Assembly: GCF_007556605.1 (NCBI RefSeq)
Contig: NZ_VJND01000006.1
Span: forward strand, 62,001 to 126,000
Length of the DNA: 64,000 bases
Origin: Tepidimonas sediminis
GTDB lineage: Bacteria; Pseudomonadota; Gammaproteobacteria; Burkholderiales; Burkholderiaceae_C
Direction: 5' to 3'
The position numbers and the translations under genes are program-made. Below, piece after piece: positions 50,708 through 61,749 of the stretch; the stretch's first letter is position 1, and every line of letters starts with the position of its first letter. The notes under the pieces are model-generated. The model saw nothing but the letters and a program-made list of their open reading frames with translations, ran no database searches and was not told the origin of the DNA.

Positions 50708-51661
50708 TTGAAGACTTTCGCGTTCGTCTTTCCCGGACAAGGTTCGCAGTCGGTTGGCATGCTCGATGCCTGGGGCGACCACCCGGTGGTGCGCGCCACG
50801 CTGCAGGAGGCCTCCGATGCGCTCGGCGAGGACCTGGGGCGCCTGATCCACGAGGGGCCGAAGGAGGCGCTGGCGCTGACCACCAACACGCAGCCGGTGA
50901 TGCTGGTGGCGGGCGTGGCGGCCTGGCGCGTCTGGAAGGCCGAGGGTGGAGCGGATCCGGTCGCCGTGGCCGGCCACTCGCTGGGCGAGTATTCGGCGCT
51001 GGTGGCCGCAGGGGCCCTGACGCTGGCGCAGGCCGCGCCGCTGGTGCGGCTGCGCGCGCAGGCCATGCAGCAGGCGGTGCCGGTGGGCGCCGGCGCGATG
51101 GCCGCCATCCTCGGGTTGGACGCCGAGGCGGTACGCGCCGGCTGCGCCGAGGCGCAGGCCGCCTTCGCGCCGGACAGCGGCGAGGTCGTCGAGGCGGTCA
51201 ACTTCAACGACCCGGCGCAGACCGTGATCGCCGGCTCCAAGGCGGCGGTGGACAAGGCCTGCGAAGTGCTCAAGGCGCGCGGCGCCAAGCGCGCGCTGCC
51301 GCTGCCGGTGTCGGCGCCGTTCCACTCCAGCCTGATGCGGCCGGCGGCCGAGGCGCTGCGCGCGGCGCTGGCCGAGGTGGAGATCAAGGTGCCGGCGATT
51401 CCGGTCGTCAACAACATCGACGTGGCGGTGGAGACCGACCCGGCGCGCATCCGCGACGCGCTGGTGCGTCAGGCCGCCGGTCCGGTGCGCTGGGTGGAGT
51501 GCGTGCAGGCGTTGCGCGCGCGCGGCGCGCAGGCCATCGTCGAGTGCGGCCCGGGCAAGGTGCTGCTCGGGCTGACGCGGCGCATCGCGCCGGAGCTGGC
51601 GGCGGCGGCGCTGTACGACCCGGCCACGTTGAGCGAGGTCCAGGCGCTGCTGGCGGACTGA
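50708..51661 (+). CDS. fabD: Malonyl-CoA:ACP transacylase
   Basis: A 317-residue acyltransferase with FVFPGQGSQSVGM at the N terminus, the nucleophile S91 in GHSLGEYSAL and a histidine in SAPFHSSLM. It starts at TTG (50708), directly after the strong ribosome site AAGGAGA. No ATG is near, and the family N terminus fits the TTG. Confidence 0.94.
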   Translation: MKTFAFVFPGQGSQSVGMLDAWGDHPVVRATLQEASDALGEDLGRLIHEGPKEALALTTNTQPVMLVAGVAAWRVWKAEGGADPVAVAGHSLGEYSALVAAGALTLAQAAPLVRLRAQAMQQAVPVGAGAMAAILGLDAEAVRAGCAEAQAAFAPDSGEVVEAVNFNDPAQTVIAGSKAAVDKACEVLKARGAKRALPLPVSAPFHSSLMRPAAEALRAALAEVEIKVPAIPVVNNIDVAVETDPARIRDALVRQAAGPVRWVECVQALRARGAQAIVECGPGKVLLGLTRRIAPELAAAALYDPATLSEVQALLAD

Positions 51662-51710
51662 GCCGGGCGCCACCCCACTTCCCATTCTCTTCACCGCAGG
51701 ATCGATCCCC

Positions 51711-52782
<1,072 letters not shown>

Positions 52783-52789
52783 TGCGCCG

Positions 52790-54034
52790 ATGAGCCGCCG
52801 CCGCGTCGTCGTGACCGGCCTGGGCTGTGTCAGCCCCGTGGGCAACACGGTGGCCGAGGCCTGGGCCAACCTGCTCGCCGGCCGCTCGGGCATCGACCGC
52901 ATCACCAAGTTCGATGCCAGCGGCTTTGCCTGCCAGATCGCGGGCGAGGTGCGCAACTTCGACATCGGTGCGTACCTGCCGCCGAAGGAGGCGCGCACCA
53001 TGGACACCTTCATCCACTACGGGCTGGCTGCCGCCGCGCAGGCCGTGGCCGACGCCGGCCTGCCCACGGGGGAGGCGCTGTCGGAGGAGGAAGCCTGCCG
53101 CATCGGCTGCGTGATCGGCTCGGGCATCGGCGGTCTGCCGCTGATCGAGGCCACGCACAGCGAACTCGTCACGCGCGGCCCGCGGCGCATCTCGCCGTTC
53201 TTCGTGCCGGCCTCGATCATCAACATGGTCGCCGGTCACGTCTCGATGCGCTTCGGCTTCAAGGGGCCCAACCTCGCGGTGGTGACGGCCTGCACCACCG
53301 GCCTGCACTGCATCGGCGAAGGTGCGCGCCTGATCCAGTACGGCGACGCCGACGTGGTCATCGCCGGCGGGGCGGAGGCCACCGTCTCGCCGCTGGGCAT
53401 CGGCGGCTTTGCCGCGATGCGCGCGCTGTCCACCCGCAACGATGCGCCGCAGGCGGCCTCGCGCCCGTTCGACAAGGACCGCGACGGCTTCGTGCTCGGC
53501 GAGGGTGCCGGGGTGCTGGTGCTGGAGGAATACGAGCGCGCCCGTGCGCGCGGAGCGCGCATCTACGCCGAGCTGGCCGGCTACGGCATGAGCGCCGACG
53601 CCGGCCACATGACCGCGCCCAACATGGATGGTCCGCGCCGCGCGATGCTCAACGCGCTGCGCGACGCCGGTGTCAACCCCGACGAGGTCGACTACCTCAA
53701 CGCCCACGGGACCTCCACCCCGCTGGGCGACGTCAACGAGACCAACGCGATCAAGGCGGCGCTGGGTGAGCAGGCGCGCCGCGTCGTGGTCAGCTCCACC
53801 AAGTCGATGACCGGGCACCTGCTCGGCGGCGCCGGCGGGCTGGAGAGTGTCTTCACCGTGCTGGCGGTGCACCACCAGAAGATCCCGCCCACCATCAACC
53901 TCGACCAGCCCGACCCGGCGTGCGACCTCGACTACTGCGCCCACACCGCGCGGGACGCCACCGTCCGGGTCGCGCTGAAGAACAACTTCGGCTTCGGCGG
54001 CACCAACGGCACGCTGGTGTTCCGCCGCATCTGA
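52790..54034 (+). CDS. fabF: 3-oxoacyl-ACP synthase II (FabF)
   Basis: A 414-residue elongating condensing enzyme. Triad: C168 in [11 protein letters not shown], His in [11 protein letters not shown] and His in [11 protein letters not shown]. The ACP and acyl gating segments are normal. Confidence 0.97.
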   Translation: MSRRRVVVTGLGCVSPVGNTVAEAWANLLAGRSGIDRITKFDASGFACQIAGEVRNFDIGAYLPPKEARTMDTFIHYGLAAAAQAVADAGLPTGEALSEEEACRIGCVIGSGIGGLPLIEATHSELVTRGPRRISPFFVPASIINMVAGHVSMRFGFKGPNLAVVTACTTGLHCIGEGARLIQYGDADVVIAGGAEATVSPLGIGGFAAMRALSTRNDAPQAASRPFDKDRDGFVLGEGAGVLVLEEYERARARGARIYAELAGYGMSADAGHMTAPNMDGPRRAMLNALRDAGVNPDEVDYLNAHGTSTPLGDVNETNAIKAALGEQARRVVVSSTKSMTGHLLGGAGGLESVFTVLAVHHQKIPPTINLDQPDPACDLDYCAHTARDATVRVALKNNFGFGGTNGTLVFRRI

Positions 54035-54046
54035 GGAAGGGCGGCG

Positions 54047-54532
54047 ATGCGGCCCGCGGCGGCCGTGCGGCACCCGGCCCGGACGTGGCGACCGCCGCTG
54101 GCGCTGGTTCTGGCGACGGCGACCGTGGCCGCCGCGGTGTGGGGGCGCTGGGCGTGGCTGCGGCCCGATCTGCCGCCGGCGTGGTGGGCGGGGGCCGTGC
54201 TCGGGCTGGTCTGGCTCGGCGTGGCGCTGGCGCAGGCGCGGCGGCAGGGTGAACCGGGCGAATTGGTCTGGGATCCCGCTTCGCCGGACGGCGGCCAGGG
54301 CTGGCTCTGGCAGCCGGTCGGCCGCGCCCGCCCGCAGGCGCTGCAGGCGCCGCAGGTGGCATGGCGCGGCGCCGCGGGGGTGCTGGTGTGCGCGCGTCGC
54401 GCCGCCGATGGCGCGCCGCTGCGCTGCTGGTGCCCGGCGCAGCAGGGTGACGGGCCTGCGCTGCGGCGCGCGCTGGCCGCCACTGGCGCGCCGCCGCCAT
54501 CCGCTATAGTCGGCGCGCGGCGCACGTCATGA
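54047..54532 (+). CDS. Uncharacterised two-helix membrane protein between fabF and rpoE
   Basis: A 161-residue protein I do not recognise. It has two hydrophobic segments (about 17-36 and 44-61), then a soluble part with many tryptophans (VWDPASPDGGQGWLWQPVG, CWCPAQQ) and an Ala-rich tail. It overlaps rpoE by 4 bases, so the two are translationally coupled; this suggests a link to envelope stress, which is inference. A TATAGT (54505-54510) inside its end may be an rpoE promoter -10. Confidence 0.65.
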   Translation: MRPAAAVRHPARTWRPPLALVLATATVAAAVWGRWAWLRPDLPPAWWAGAVLGLVWLGVALAQARRQGEPGELVWDPASPDGGQGWLWQPVGRARPQALQAPQVAWRGAAGVLVCARRAADGAPLRCWCPAQQGDGPALRRALAATGAPPPSAIVGARRTS

Positions 54533-55167
54533 ACGATCCCGTCTCCCGCCCCCCCTCCGATGCCGACGCCCTGCTGGTGCAGCGGGCGCTGGCCGGCGAC
54601 GCGCGCGCCTTCGAGCTGCTGGTGATCAAGTACCAGCGGCGCGTCGAGCGGCTGATCGGTCGCCTGGTGCGCGACGCCGACCTGGTCCAGGACCTGGCGC
54701 AGGAGACCTTCGTGCGCGCCTGGCGCGCGCTGCCCCAGTTCCGCGGCGACGCCCAGTTCTACACGTGGCTGTACCGCATCGCGGTCAACACCGCCAAGAA
54801 GGCGCTGCAGGAGCTCAAGCGCGATCCCATCGTGACGATGAGCGCGCTGCAGGCGGCCGACGACGGCGACGAAACTTCCCACCCGGAGCTGGAACTAACG
54901 GCGCAGATGGCCGACGCCGAAACCCCCGACGCGGTGCTGGCCAGCAAGGAGATCGCGCAGGCCGTGCAGGCCGCGGTGGAGGCGTTGCCGCCGGAGCTGG
55001 CGCAGGCCATCACGTTGCGCGAGATCGACGGATTGAGCTACGAGGAGATCGCGCAGGCGCTGGGCTGCCCGATCGGCACGGTGCGCTCGCGCATCTTCCG
55101 CGCGCGCGAGGCGATTTCGGCGCGCATCAAGCCGCTGCTGGAGCGCCAGTCCGGCAAGCGGTGGTGA
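54529..55167 (+). CDS. rpoE: ECF sigma factor RpoE (AlgU)
   Basis: A 212-residue group IV sigma factor. Region 2 is AFELLVIKYQRRVERLIGRLVRD...VQDLAQETFVRAWRALPQFRG and region 4 LPPELAQAITLREIDGLSYEEIAQALGCPIGTVRSRIFRARE. It controls envelope-stress genes and is held by RseA. It heads rpoE-rseA-rseB-mucD. Confidence 0.95.
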   Translation: MNDPVSRPPSDADALLVQRALAGDARAFELLVIKYQRRVERLIGRLVRDADLVQDLAQETFVRAWRALPQFRGDAQFYTWLYRIAVNTAKKALQELKRDPIVTMSALQAADDGDETSHPELELTAQMADAETPDAVLASKEIAQAVQAAVEALPPELAQAITLREIDGLSYEEIAQALGCPIGTVRSRIFRAREAISARIKPLLERQSGKRW

Positions 55168-55202
55168 CGGCGGGGTGGCGGCGCAGCGGGGTGACCGACG
55201 AG

Positions 55203-55811
55203 ATGAAGACCATGGACACCATGACCAGAACCGAGGCGGCCCGGCCGGCCGCCAGTGCAGCCGCGCGCGGTGCCGGCTGGTCGGCGCTGTTCGACGGCGA
55301 GTGCACGGGCGAGGAGCTGGAGGCGCTGCTGGCCGAGGACGATGTGGCGCGGCGCGAGGCGGTGTGGGACGCCTACCGCTGCATCGGCGAGGCGCTGAGG
55401 GCTCGGGAGGCGGCACAGCCCGCCGCGGCCGATCCGGCCTTCGTGCGTGCGGTGATGGCGCGCGTGCAGGCCGAGCCGCACGCCCCGGCGGCGCCGCGCG
55501 TGCAGCGCCGCACCGACCTGCCGCCGGCGGCCAACGCCGCGCTGTGGCGCTGGCGCGCGGTGGCGGGCGTGGCCGCGCTGGCGGCGGTGGTGGCACTGCT
55601 GTGGCCGCAGCTGGCGCCGCAGGGCGGCGCGGCGCAGCTGGCCGCCGCGCCCGTCCCTGCGGCCGCCGGGTCCGCCGGCGCGCCGGCGCCCGCCCGCGAC
55701 GCCCGGCTGGAGGAACTGATGGCGGCCCACCGCTCCTGGGGCAGTGCCTCGGCGCTCAACGCGCCGGGCGGCTTCCTGCGCACCGTGGCCTACGAGGTAC
55801 CTGGGCGGTGA
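55203..55811 (+). CDS. rseA: Anti-sigma-E factor RseA (MucA)
   Basis: A 202-residue single-pass membrane protein. The N-terminal cytoplasmic domain (GWSALFDGECTGEELEALLAEDDVARREAVWDAYRCIGEALR) is the RseA sigma-binding domain, the membrane helix is about residues 120-138, and the periplasmic tail is Ala/Pro-rich. ATG at 55203 is used; others at 55212 and 55221 and a GTG at 55191 are possible. DegS and RseP-type proteases would cut it. Confidence 0.87.
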   Translation: MKTMDTMTRTEAARPAASAAARGAGWSALFDGECTGEELEALLAEDDVARREAVWDAYRCIGEALRAREAAQPAAADPAFVRAVMARVQAEPHAPAAPRVQRRTDLPPAANAALWRWRAVAGVAALAAVVALLWPQLAPQGGAAQLAAAPVPAAAGSAGAPAPARDARLEELMAAHRSWGSASALNAPGGFLRTVAYEVPGR

Positions 55812-55825
55812 CGGCGGGCATCCCC

Positions 55826-56827
55826 ATGGGACAGGCAGGCGCCCGCCGCGGCCGCGCGCGGCGCCTGCTGCTGGGCGCGCTGCTGGCGCTGGGGCTGGGC
55901 GCGCCGCTGGCGCGCGCGGCCGAACCGGCGCCGCCGGCGCTGTCGGTGCAGGGCTGGATCGAGCGCCTGCACGAGGCCACGCGCCAGCGCGCCTACAGCG
56001 GCACGTTCGTCGTCACCCGTGGCGACGACGTCGTCGCGGCGCGCGTGGTGCACGTCTGCGACGGTCAGCGCCAGATCGAGCGCATCGAGAGCCTGAGCGG
56101 CCCGGCGCGCGTGACCTGGCGGCTGGACGACGAGGTGTTGACGCTGTGGCCGCAGCAGCAGACGGTGCTGCGCGAGCGGCGCGAGACGCTGCGCCTCTTT
56201 CCCGGCCCGCTGAAGGTGCCCGGCGTGCGCGTCGACGAGCATTACCGCGCCGAGGTGCGCGGCCGCGATCGCATCGCCGGTTACGACGCCTGGGTGGTGG
56301 AGTTCGTGCCGCGCGACGCCTGGCGCTACGGTTACCGTCTGTGGTCCGAGCTGCGCACCGGGCTGGCGCTGAAGCTGCAGACGCTGGGCGCCGGCCAGCA
56401 GGTGCTGGAGCAGATGGCCTACACCGAGCTGCAGCTGGATGCCCCGCTGCGGCAGGAAGCGCTGCTGCGCCAGATGGAGGACACGCGCGGCTGGCGCACC
56501 AGTCGGCCGCAGCTGAGCCGCACCACACCGCAGGCGCAGGGGTGGCGCATCACGCCGGCGGTGCCGGGCTTCCAGTTGATGGGCTGCTGGCAGCGCGAGG
56601 GCGACGGCGGCCGCAGCCGCCCGCCGCTGCAGTGCGTGCTGTCCGACGGGCTGGCGTCGGTGTCGCTGTTCCTCGGCGGTGGCGAGCCGCCGCCGGCGGG
56701 GCTGGCGGCCGCAGGGGCGATGCAGGTGCGCACCCAGCGCAGCGGCGAGCACACGCTGGTGGCGGTCGGCGAGGCGCCGGCGGCCACCCTGGAGCGGCTG
56801 CTCGCCGGCGTCGAGCGCCTGCCTTGA
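55826..56827 (+). CDS. rseB: Sigma-E regulatory protein RseB (MucB)
   Basis: A 333-residue periplasmic protein with a signal sequence (RRLLLGALLALGLGAPLARA) and the MucB/RseB lipoprotein-sensor-like domain (WIERLHEATRQRAYSGTFVVTRGDDVVAARVVHVCDG). RseB binds RseA and slows its cleavage. A GTG at 55808 overlapping the rseA stop is the alternative start. Confidence 0.9.
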   Translation: MGQAGARRGRARRLLLGALLALGLGAPLARAAEPAPPALSVQGWIERLHEATRQRAYSGTFVVTRGDDVVAARVVHVCDGQRQIERIESLSGPARVTWRLDDEVLTLWPQQQTVLRERRETLRLFPGPLKVPGVRVDEHYRAEVRGRDRIAGYDAWVVEFVPRDAWRYGYRLWSELRTGLALKLQTLGAGQQVLEQMAYTELQLDAPLRQEALLRQMEDTRGWRTSRPQLSRTTPQAQGWRITPAVPGFQLMGCWQREGDGGRSRPPLQCVLSDGLASVSLFLGGGEPPPAGLAAAGAMQVRTQRSGEHTLVAVGEAPAATLERLLAGVERLP

Positions 56828-56893
56828 TTCCGTGCCGGGCGGCCCCCATCCTGGGTCGGGCCGTCCGTGTTCCCGAGCAGGGGGATTGCGACC

Positions 56894-58417
56894 ATGTCCG
56901 ACATCCACGTTGTCAACCGCCCGGCGCGCCGCTGGGCGCTGATCGTCACTTCGCTGGCAGCCGGCGCCGTGCTGGCGTGGGCCGCCGTGCAGACGCGCGC
57001 CGACGCGCAGCCCGCCGCAGCGGTCGCCATGGCCGGCGCGCCGGTCCCCGCCGCGGCCCCGGCCGCGCGCCTGACCGGCCTGCCCGACTTCACCGTGCTG
57101 GTGGAGGAGGTCGGCCCCTCCGTGGTCAACATCCGCACCGTCGAGCGCGTCGCCGTCGGCCGCGCGCAGCCCGGCACGCCCGATGAGCAGATGCTGGAGT
57201 TCTTCCGCCGTTTCGGCATCCCGCTGCCTCCCGGCGCGGTGCCGCGCGGCCCGGGCCCGCGCGACGACGACGAACGCGGCCCGCAGCGGCGCCAGCGCGG
57301 CGTCGGCTCCGGCTTCGTCTACGGCGCCGACGGCTACATCCTGACCAATGCGCACGTGGTGGAGGGGGCCGACGAGGTCATCGTCACGCTGGCCGACAAG
57401 CGCGAGTTCAAGGCGCGCGTGGTCGGCGCCGACAAGCGCACCGACGTGGCGCTGGTCAAGATCGACGCCACGGGCCTGAAGCCCGTGCGCATCGGGGACG
57501 TCGAGCGGCTCAAGGTCGGCGAGTGGGTGATGGCGATCGGCTCGCCGTTCGGGCTGGACAACACCGTCACCGCCGGCATCGTCAGCGCCAAGCAGCGCGA
57601 GACCGGCGACTTCCTGCCGTTCATCCAGACCGACGTGGCGATCAACCCCGGCAACTCCGGCGGGCCGCTGATCAACATGCGCGGCGAGGTGGTCGGCATC
57701 AACAGCCAGATCTACTCGCGCTCCGGGGGCTTCATGGGCATCAGCTTCGCCATCCCGATCGACGAGGCGGTGCGCGTGGCCGAGCAGCTCAAGGCGCACG
57801 GCAAGGTCACGCGCGGGCGCATCGGCGTGGCCATCGAGCCGGTGGACAAGGAGCTGGCGGAGTCGCTCGGCCTGCCGCAGGCCGGCGGGGCGCTGGTGCG
57901 CGGGGTCGAGGAGGGTTCGCCGGCGGCCAAGGCCGGCCTGGAGCCGGGCGACATCATCCTGCGCTTCGACGGCAAGGCGATCGACAAGTCGGTCGATCTG
58001 CCGCGCATCGTCGGCAACACCCGCCCCGGCACGCAGGCCAAGGTGGAGGTCTGGCGCCGCGGCGCCACGCGCACGCTGACGGTGACGGTGGGCACCTTCG
58101 AGGAGGAGCAGACCGCCGCCGCCTCCAGCCGGCCGGAGCCGGCCAAGGCCGGCCCGCTGGGGCTGACGGTGCGCGAACTGACCGCCGCCGAGCGGCGCGA
58201 GCTCAAGGTCAGCGGCGGCGTGCGCGTGGTGGAGGCCAGCGGCCCGGCGGCCGCCGCCGGTCTGCGGCCCGACGACGTCATCGTCGGGCTGGGCAACCAG
58301 CCGGTCGGCAGCGTGGCCGACTTCGAGCGCATCGCCGGCGGCTGGCCCAAGGGCCGCGCCGTCACCGTGCTGATCCGCCGCGGCGAGTGGGCGCAGTGGG
58401 TGCTGGTGCGGCCTTGA
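56894..58417 (+). CDS. mucD: Periplasmic protease/chaperone MucD (DegP/HtrA family)
   Basis: A 507-residue HtrA protease with an N-terminal signal or anchor, triad H154, D184 and S255 (TNAHVVEG, RTDVALVKI, NPGNSGGPL), and two PDZ domains (about 285-375 and 410-505). Two PDZ domains distinguish it from the DegS-like protein at 26.7-27.8 kb. Its place after rseB matches mucD in algU operons. Confidence 0.94.
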   Translation: MSDIHVVNRPARRWALIVTSLAAGAVLAWAAVQTRADAQPAAAVAMAGAPVPAAAPAARLTGLPDFTVLVEEVGPSVVNIRTVERVAVGRAQPGTPDEQMLEFFRRFGIPLPPGAVPRGPGPRDDDERGPQRRQRGVGSGFVYGADGYILTNAHVVEGADEVIVTLADKREFKARVVGADKRTDVALVKIDATGLKPVRIGDVERLKVGEWVMAIGSPFGLDNTVTAGIVSAKQRETGDFLPFIQTDVAINPGNSGGPLINMRGEVVGINSQIYSRSGGFMGISFAIPIDEAVRVAEQLKAHGKVTRGRIGVAIEPVDKELAESLGLPQAGGALVRGVEEGSPAAKAGLEPGDIILRFDGKAIDKSVDLPRIVGNTRPGTQAKVEVWRRGATRTLTVTVGTFEEEQTAAASSRPEPAKAGPLGLTVRELTAAERRELKVSGGVRVVEASGPAAAAGLRPDDVIVGLGNQPVGSVADFERIAGGWPKGRAVTVLIRRGEWAQWVLVRP

Positions 58418-58448
58418 CCGCCGCCCGGTGTCCTGCGGCCGCTGGCCC

Positions 58449-58454
58449 TACAAT
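58449..58454 (+). promoter_or_regulatory. -10 element of lepA
   Basis: TACAAT, 73 bases before the lepA ATG. The -35 is weak. Confidence 0.45.
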
Positions 58455-58476
58455 GGCGGGTTGACCGTTGCCGCAG

Positions 58477-58514
58477 GGCGCGCTGCGGGGCCTGCATGCC
58501 TGCGCCAGCGCGCC
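58477..58514 (+). promoter_or_regulatory. Hairpin in the lepA leader
   Basis: GGCGCGCTG (58477-58485) and CAGCGCGCC (58506-58514) are perfect 9-base arms around 20 bases that contain a smaller GGC/GCC stem. It ends 13 bases before the ATG, and no ribosome site is evident after it. Confidence 0.4.
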
Positions 58515-58527
58515 TTCGTCTTTTGCC

Positions 58528-60342
58528 ATGAAGCACATCCGCAACTTCTCCATCATCGCGCACATCGACCACGGCAAGAGCACGCTGGCCGACCGCCTGA
58601 TCGCGCGCTGCGGGGGCCTGAGCGAGCGCGAGATGACCGAGCAGGTGCTCGACTCCATGGAGCTGGAGAAGGAGCGCGGCATCACCATCAAGGCGCAGAC
58701 CGCGGCGCTGCAGTACACCGCGCGCGACGGGCAGACCTACAACCTCAACCTGATCGACACGCCCGGCCACGTGGACTTCTCCTACGAGGTCAGCCGGTCG
58801 CTGTCGGCCTGCGAGGGCGCGCTGCTGGTGGTCGACGCCAGCCAGGGCGTGGAGGCGCAGACGGTGGCCAACTGCTACACCGCGCTGGACCTGGGGGTGG
58901 AGGTGCTGCCCGTCCTCAACAAGATGGATCTGCCGCAGGCCGACCCCGAGCGCGCCAGGCAGGAGATCGAGGACGTCATCGGGCTGGACGCCTCGGAGGC
59001 GATCCCGTGCTCGGCCAAGACCGGCATGGGCATCGACGAGATCCTGGAGGCGATCGTGGCCAAGGTGCCGCCGCCGCGCGGCAACCCCGACGGCCCGCTG
59101 CGCGCGATGATCATCGACTCCTGGTTCGACAACTACGTCGGCGTCGTGATGCTGGTGCGGGTGGTCGACGGCAAGCTCGACCGCGGTGACCGCATCCGCC
59201 TGATGGCCACCGGGGCCACCTACCAGGTCGAGAAGCTCGGCGTCTTCACGCCGGCCAACCAGCCGCGCGAGACGCTGCACGCCGGCGAGGTCGGCTACGT
59301 GATCGCCGGCATCAAGGAACTGAAGGCCGCGCGCGTCGGCGACACCGTCACCTCGTTCAAGACCTCCAGCGGTGCCAACCTGCCGGCGGCCACCGAGCCG
59401 CTGCCCGGCTTCAAGGAGGTGCAGCCGATGGTGTTCGCCGGGCTGTACCCCACCGAGGCGAGCGAATACGACGCGCTGCGCGACGCGCTGGAAAAGCTCA
59501 AGCTCAACGACGCCTCGCTGCACTTCGAGCCGGAAGTGTCGCAGGCGCTGGGCTTCGGCTTTCGCTGCGGGTTCCTGGGCCTGCTGCACATGGAGATCGT
59601 GCAGGAGCGGCTGGAGCGCGAGTTCGACCAGGACCTCATCACCACCGCGCCCAGCGTCGTCTACCAGGTCGTCAAGGGCGACGGCGAGGTCATCGAGGTC
59701 GAAAACCCCTCCAAGATGCCCGATCCGGGCCGCATCCAGGAGATCCGCGAGCCCATCGTCACCGTGCACATCTACGTGCCGCAGGACTACGTCGGGCCGG
59801 TGATGACGCTATGCAACCAGAAGCGCGGCGTGCAGCTCAACATGGCCTACCACGGCAAGCAGGTGCTGCTGACCTACGACCTGCCGCTGGCGGAGATCGT
59901 GCTGGACTTCTTCGACAAGCTCAAGTCGGTCAGCCGCGGCTACGCGTCGATGGACTACGAGTTCAAGGAGTACCGGCCGTCCGACGTCGTCAAGGTCGAC
60001 ATCCTGCTCAACGGCGACAAGGTCGATGCGCTGTCGATCATCGTGCACCGCAGCCAGGCGCAGCAGCGCGCGCGCGCCGTGGTGCAGAAGATGCGCGAGA
60101 TCATCAGCCGCCAGCAGTTCGACGTGGCCATCCAGGCGGCGATCGGCGCGCAGATCATCGCGCGCGAGACCGTCAAGGCGCTGCGCAAGAACGTGCTGGC
60201 CAAGTGCTACGGCGGTGACGTCACGCGCAAGCGCAAGCTGCTGGAAAAGCAGAAGGCCGGCAAGAAGCGCATGAAGCAGATCGGCACCGTCGAGGTGCCG
60301 CAGGAGGCGTTCCTCGCCATCCTGCAGGTGGAGGAATCATGA
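58528..60342 (+). CDS. lepA: Elongation factor 4 (LepA)
   Basis: A 604-residue translational GTPase. G1 is AHIDHGKST (11-19), G3 DTPGHVDF, G4 NKMD, and the C-terminal LepA-specific domain ends with [19 protein letters not shown]. It acts on ribosomes and is normally followed by lepB, as here, with a 4-base overlap. Confidence 0.97.
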   Translation: MKHIRNFSIIAHIDHGKSTLADRLIARCGGLSEREMTEQVLDSMELEKERGITIKAQTAALQYTARDGQTYNLNLIDTPGHVDFSYEVSRSLSACEGALLVVDASQGVEAQTVANCYTALDLGVEVLPVLNKMDLPQADPERARQEIEDVIGLDASEAIPCSAKTGMGIDEILEAIVAKVPPPRGNPDGPLRAMIIDSWFDNYVGVVMLVRVVDGKLDRGDRIRLMATGATYQVEKLGVFTPANQPRETLHAGEVGYVIAGIKELKAARVGDTVTSFKTSSGANLPAATEPLPGFKEVQPMVFAGLYPTEASEYDALRDALEKLKLNDASLHFEPEVSQALGFGFRCGFLGLLHMEIVQERLEREFDQDLITTAPSVVYQVVKGDGEVIEVENPSKMPDPGRIQEIREPIVTVHIYVPQDYVGPVMTLCNQKRGVQLNMAYHGKQVLLTYDLPLAEIVLDFFDKLKSVSRGYASMDYEFKEYRPSDVVKVDILLNGDKVDALSIIVHRSQAQQRARAVVQKMREIISRQQFDVAIQAAIGAQIIARETVKALRKNVLAKCYGGDVTRKRKLLEKQKAGKKRMKQIGTVEVPQEAFLAILQVEES

Positions 60343-61319
60343 ACGACCGCACCATGGCCACGCTGACCGGCGTGGTGCTGGCCGCCTTCGGCGCCTACGG
60401 CGCGGCCTGGGCGTCGGGCGTGGTGGAGGGCAACTTCGCGGTGCTGCTGCTGGCCGCGGTGGTCACCACCGGCGTCTATTGGGTGGCCGAGAAGCTGGTC
60501 TTCCTGCCGCGGCGCCGCGCCGCCGCCGAGGCGGCGGTGCAGCAGCTGCGCGCGCGCGTGGCCGAGGCGCAGCGCGCCGGCCTGGCGCACGAGGCCGCCG
60601 ACGAGGCCGCGCTGCGTCAGCGCCTGCTGCACCAGCCGTGGTGGCTGGACTGGACCGCCGGGCTGTTTCCGGTGATCCTGGCGGTGTTCGTGCTGCGCTC
60701 CTTCCTCTTCGAGCCGTTCAAGATTCCGTCCGGCTCGATGATCCCGACGCTGCAGGTCGGCGACCTGATCCTGGTCAACAAGTACCACTACGGCGTGCGC
60801 CTGCCGGTCGTGCACACCAAGGTGGTCGACAACCACGCACCGCAGCGCGGCGACGTCATCGTCTTTCGCTTTCCACCCAAGCCGAGCCTGGACTACATCA
60901 AGCGCGTCGTCGGCGTGCCGGGCGACGAGGTCGCCTACCTCGACAAGCGGCTCGTCATCAATGGCCAGCCGGTGCCCCGGGAGGCCGCGCCCGACTACTA
61001 CGACCCCGAGGCGATGCGCTACCGCAAGCAGTTCGTCGAGCGCATCGGCGACAGGCGCGTGCACACGCTGGTGGACGACGACCATCCGGCCTTCATCCCG
61101 GCGGTGGCCGACTTTCCGTTCCGCGACCACTGCCGCTACTCGGTGGAGGGGGTGACCTGCCGCGTGCCGCCCGGCCACTACTTCGTCATGGGCGACAACC
61201 GCGACAACTCGCTCGACTCGCGCTTCTGGGGCTTCGTGCCCGAGGATCACATCGTCGGCAAGGCGTTCTTCGTGTGGATGAACTTCGGCGACCTCGGCCG
61301 TATCGGGCGCTTCGAATGA
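60339..61319 (+). CDS. lepB: Signal peptidase I
   Basis: A 326-residue membrane protease with N-terminal helices (about 8-24, 33-52 and 106-124). The catalytic Ser is S133 in [10 protein letters not shown] and the Lys K188 in LDYIKRVVG. The late box is [19 protein letters not shown]. It removes Sec and Tat signals. Confidence 0.96.
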   Translation: MNDRTMATLTGVVLAAFGAYGAAWASGVVEGNFAVLLLAAVVTTGVYWVAEKLVFLPRRRAAAEAAVQQLRARVAEAQRAGLAHEAADEAALRQRLLHQPWWLDWTAGLFPVILAVFVLRSFLFEPFKIPSGSMIPTLQVGDLILVNKYHYGVRLPVVHTKVVDNHAPQRGDVIVFRFPPKPSLDYIKRVVGVPGDEVAYLDKRLVINGQPVPREAAPDYYDPEAMRYRKQFVERIGDRRVHTLVDDDHPAFIPAVADFPFRDHCRYSVEGVTCRVPPGHYFVMGDNRDNSLDSRFWGFVPEDHIVGKAFFVWMNFGDLGRIGRFE

Positions 61320-61401
61320 GCGCGCGAGGCGCGATTGGCGCTATCATGGCCGCGGGCGCCGCCATGGCGGCGGCGCGTGGCGTCTGTGCACGGGGGTGAG
61401 C

Positions 61402-61746
61402 ATGAAGCGTGGTCAGCGCGGGGTGAGCGTCATCGGCATGGTCTTCGTCGGCATCGTCGTGGCGCTGCTGGTGGTGCTGGCGGCCAAGGTCGTGCCCACC
61501 GTCACCGAGTACATGGCGATCCAGAAGGCGGTCAACCGCGCCGCGCAGAGCGGCAACACCGTCACCGAGATCCGCAACGCCTTCGAGCGCGCCAAGACCG
61601 CCGACTACTTCGAGGCCGTCAGCGGCAAGGACCTGGAGATCAGCAAGGACGGCGACCGCATCGTCGTCGAGTTCGCCTACGACAAGGAGATCCATCTGTT
61701 CGGCCCGGCCTACCTGCTGCTGAAATACCGCGGCCGCAACCAGTGA
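61402..61746 (+). CDS. DUF4845 protein with prepilin-like N terminus
   Basis: A 114-residue protein with a basic start and GVSVIGMVFVGIVVALLVVLAA, like a class III or type IV prepilin N-terminal helix, then a small soluble domain. DUF4845 genes lie between lepB and rnc in many proteobacteria; their function is unknown. A GTG at 61396 is an alternative start. Confidence 0.82.
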   Translation: MKRGQRGVSVIGMVFVGIVVALLVVLAAKVVPTVTEYMAIQKAVNRAAQSGNTVTEIRNAFERAKTADYFEAVSGKDLEISKDGDRIVVEFAYDKEIHLFGPAYLLLKYRGRNQ

Positions 61747-61749
61747 GCG

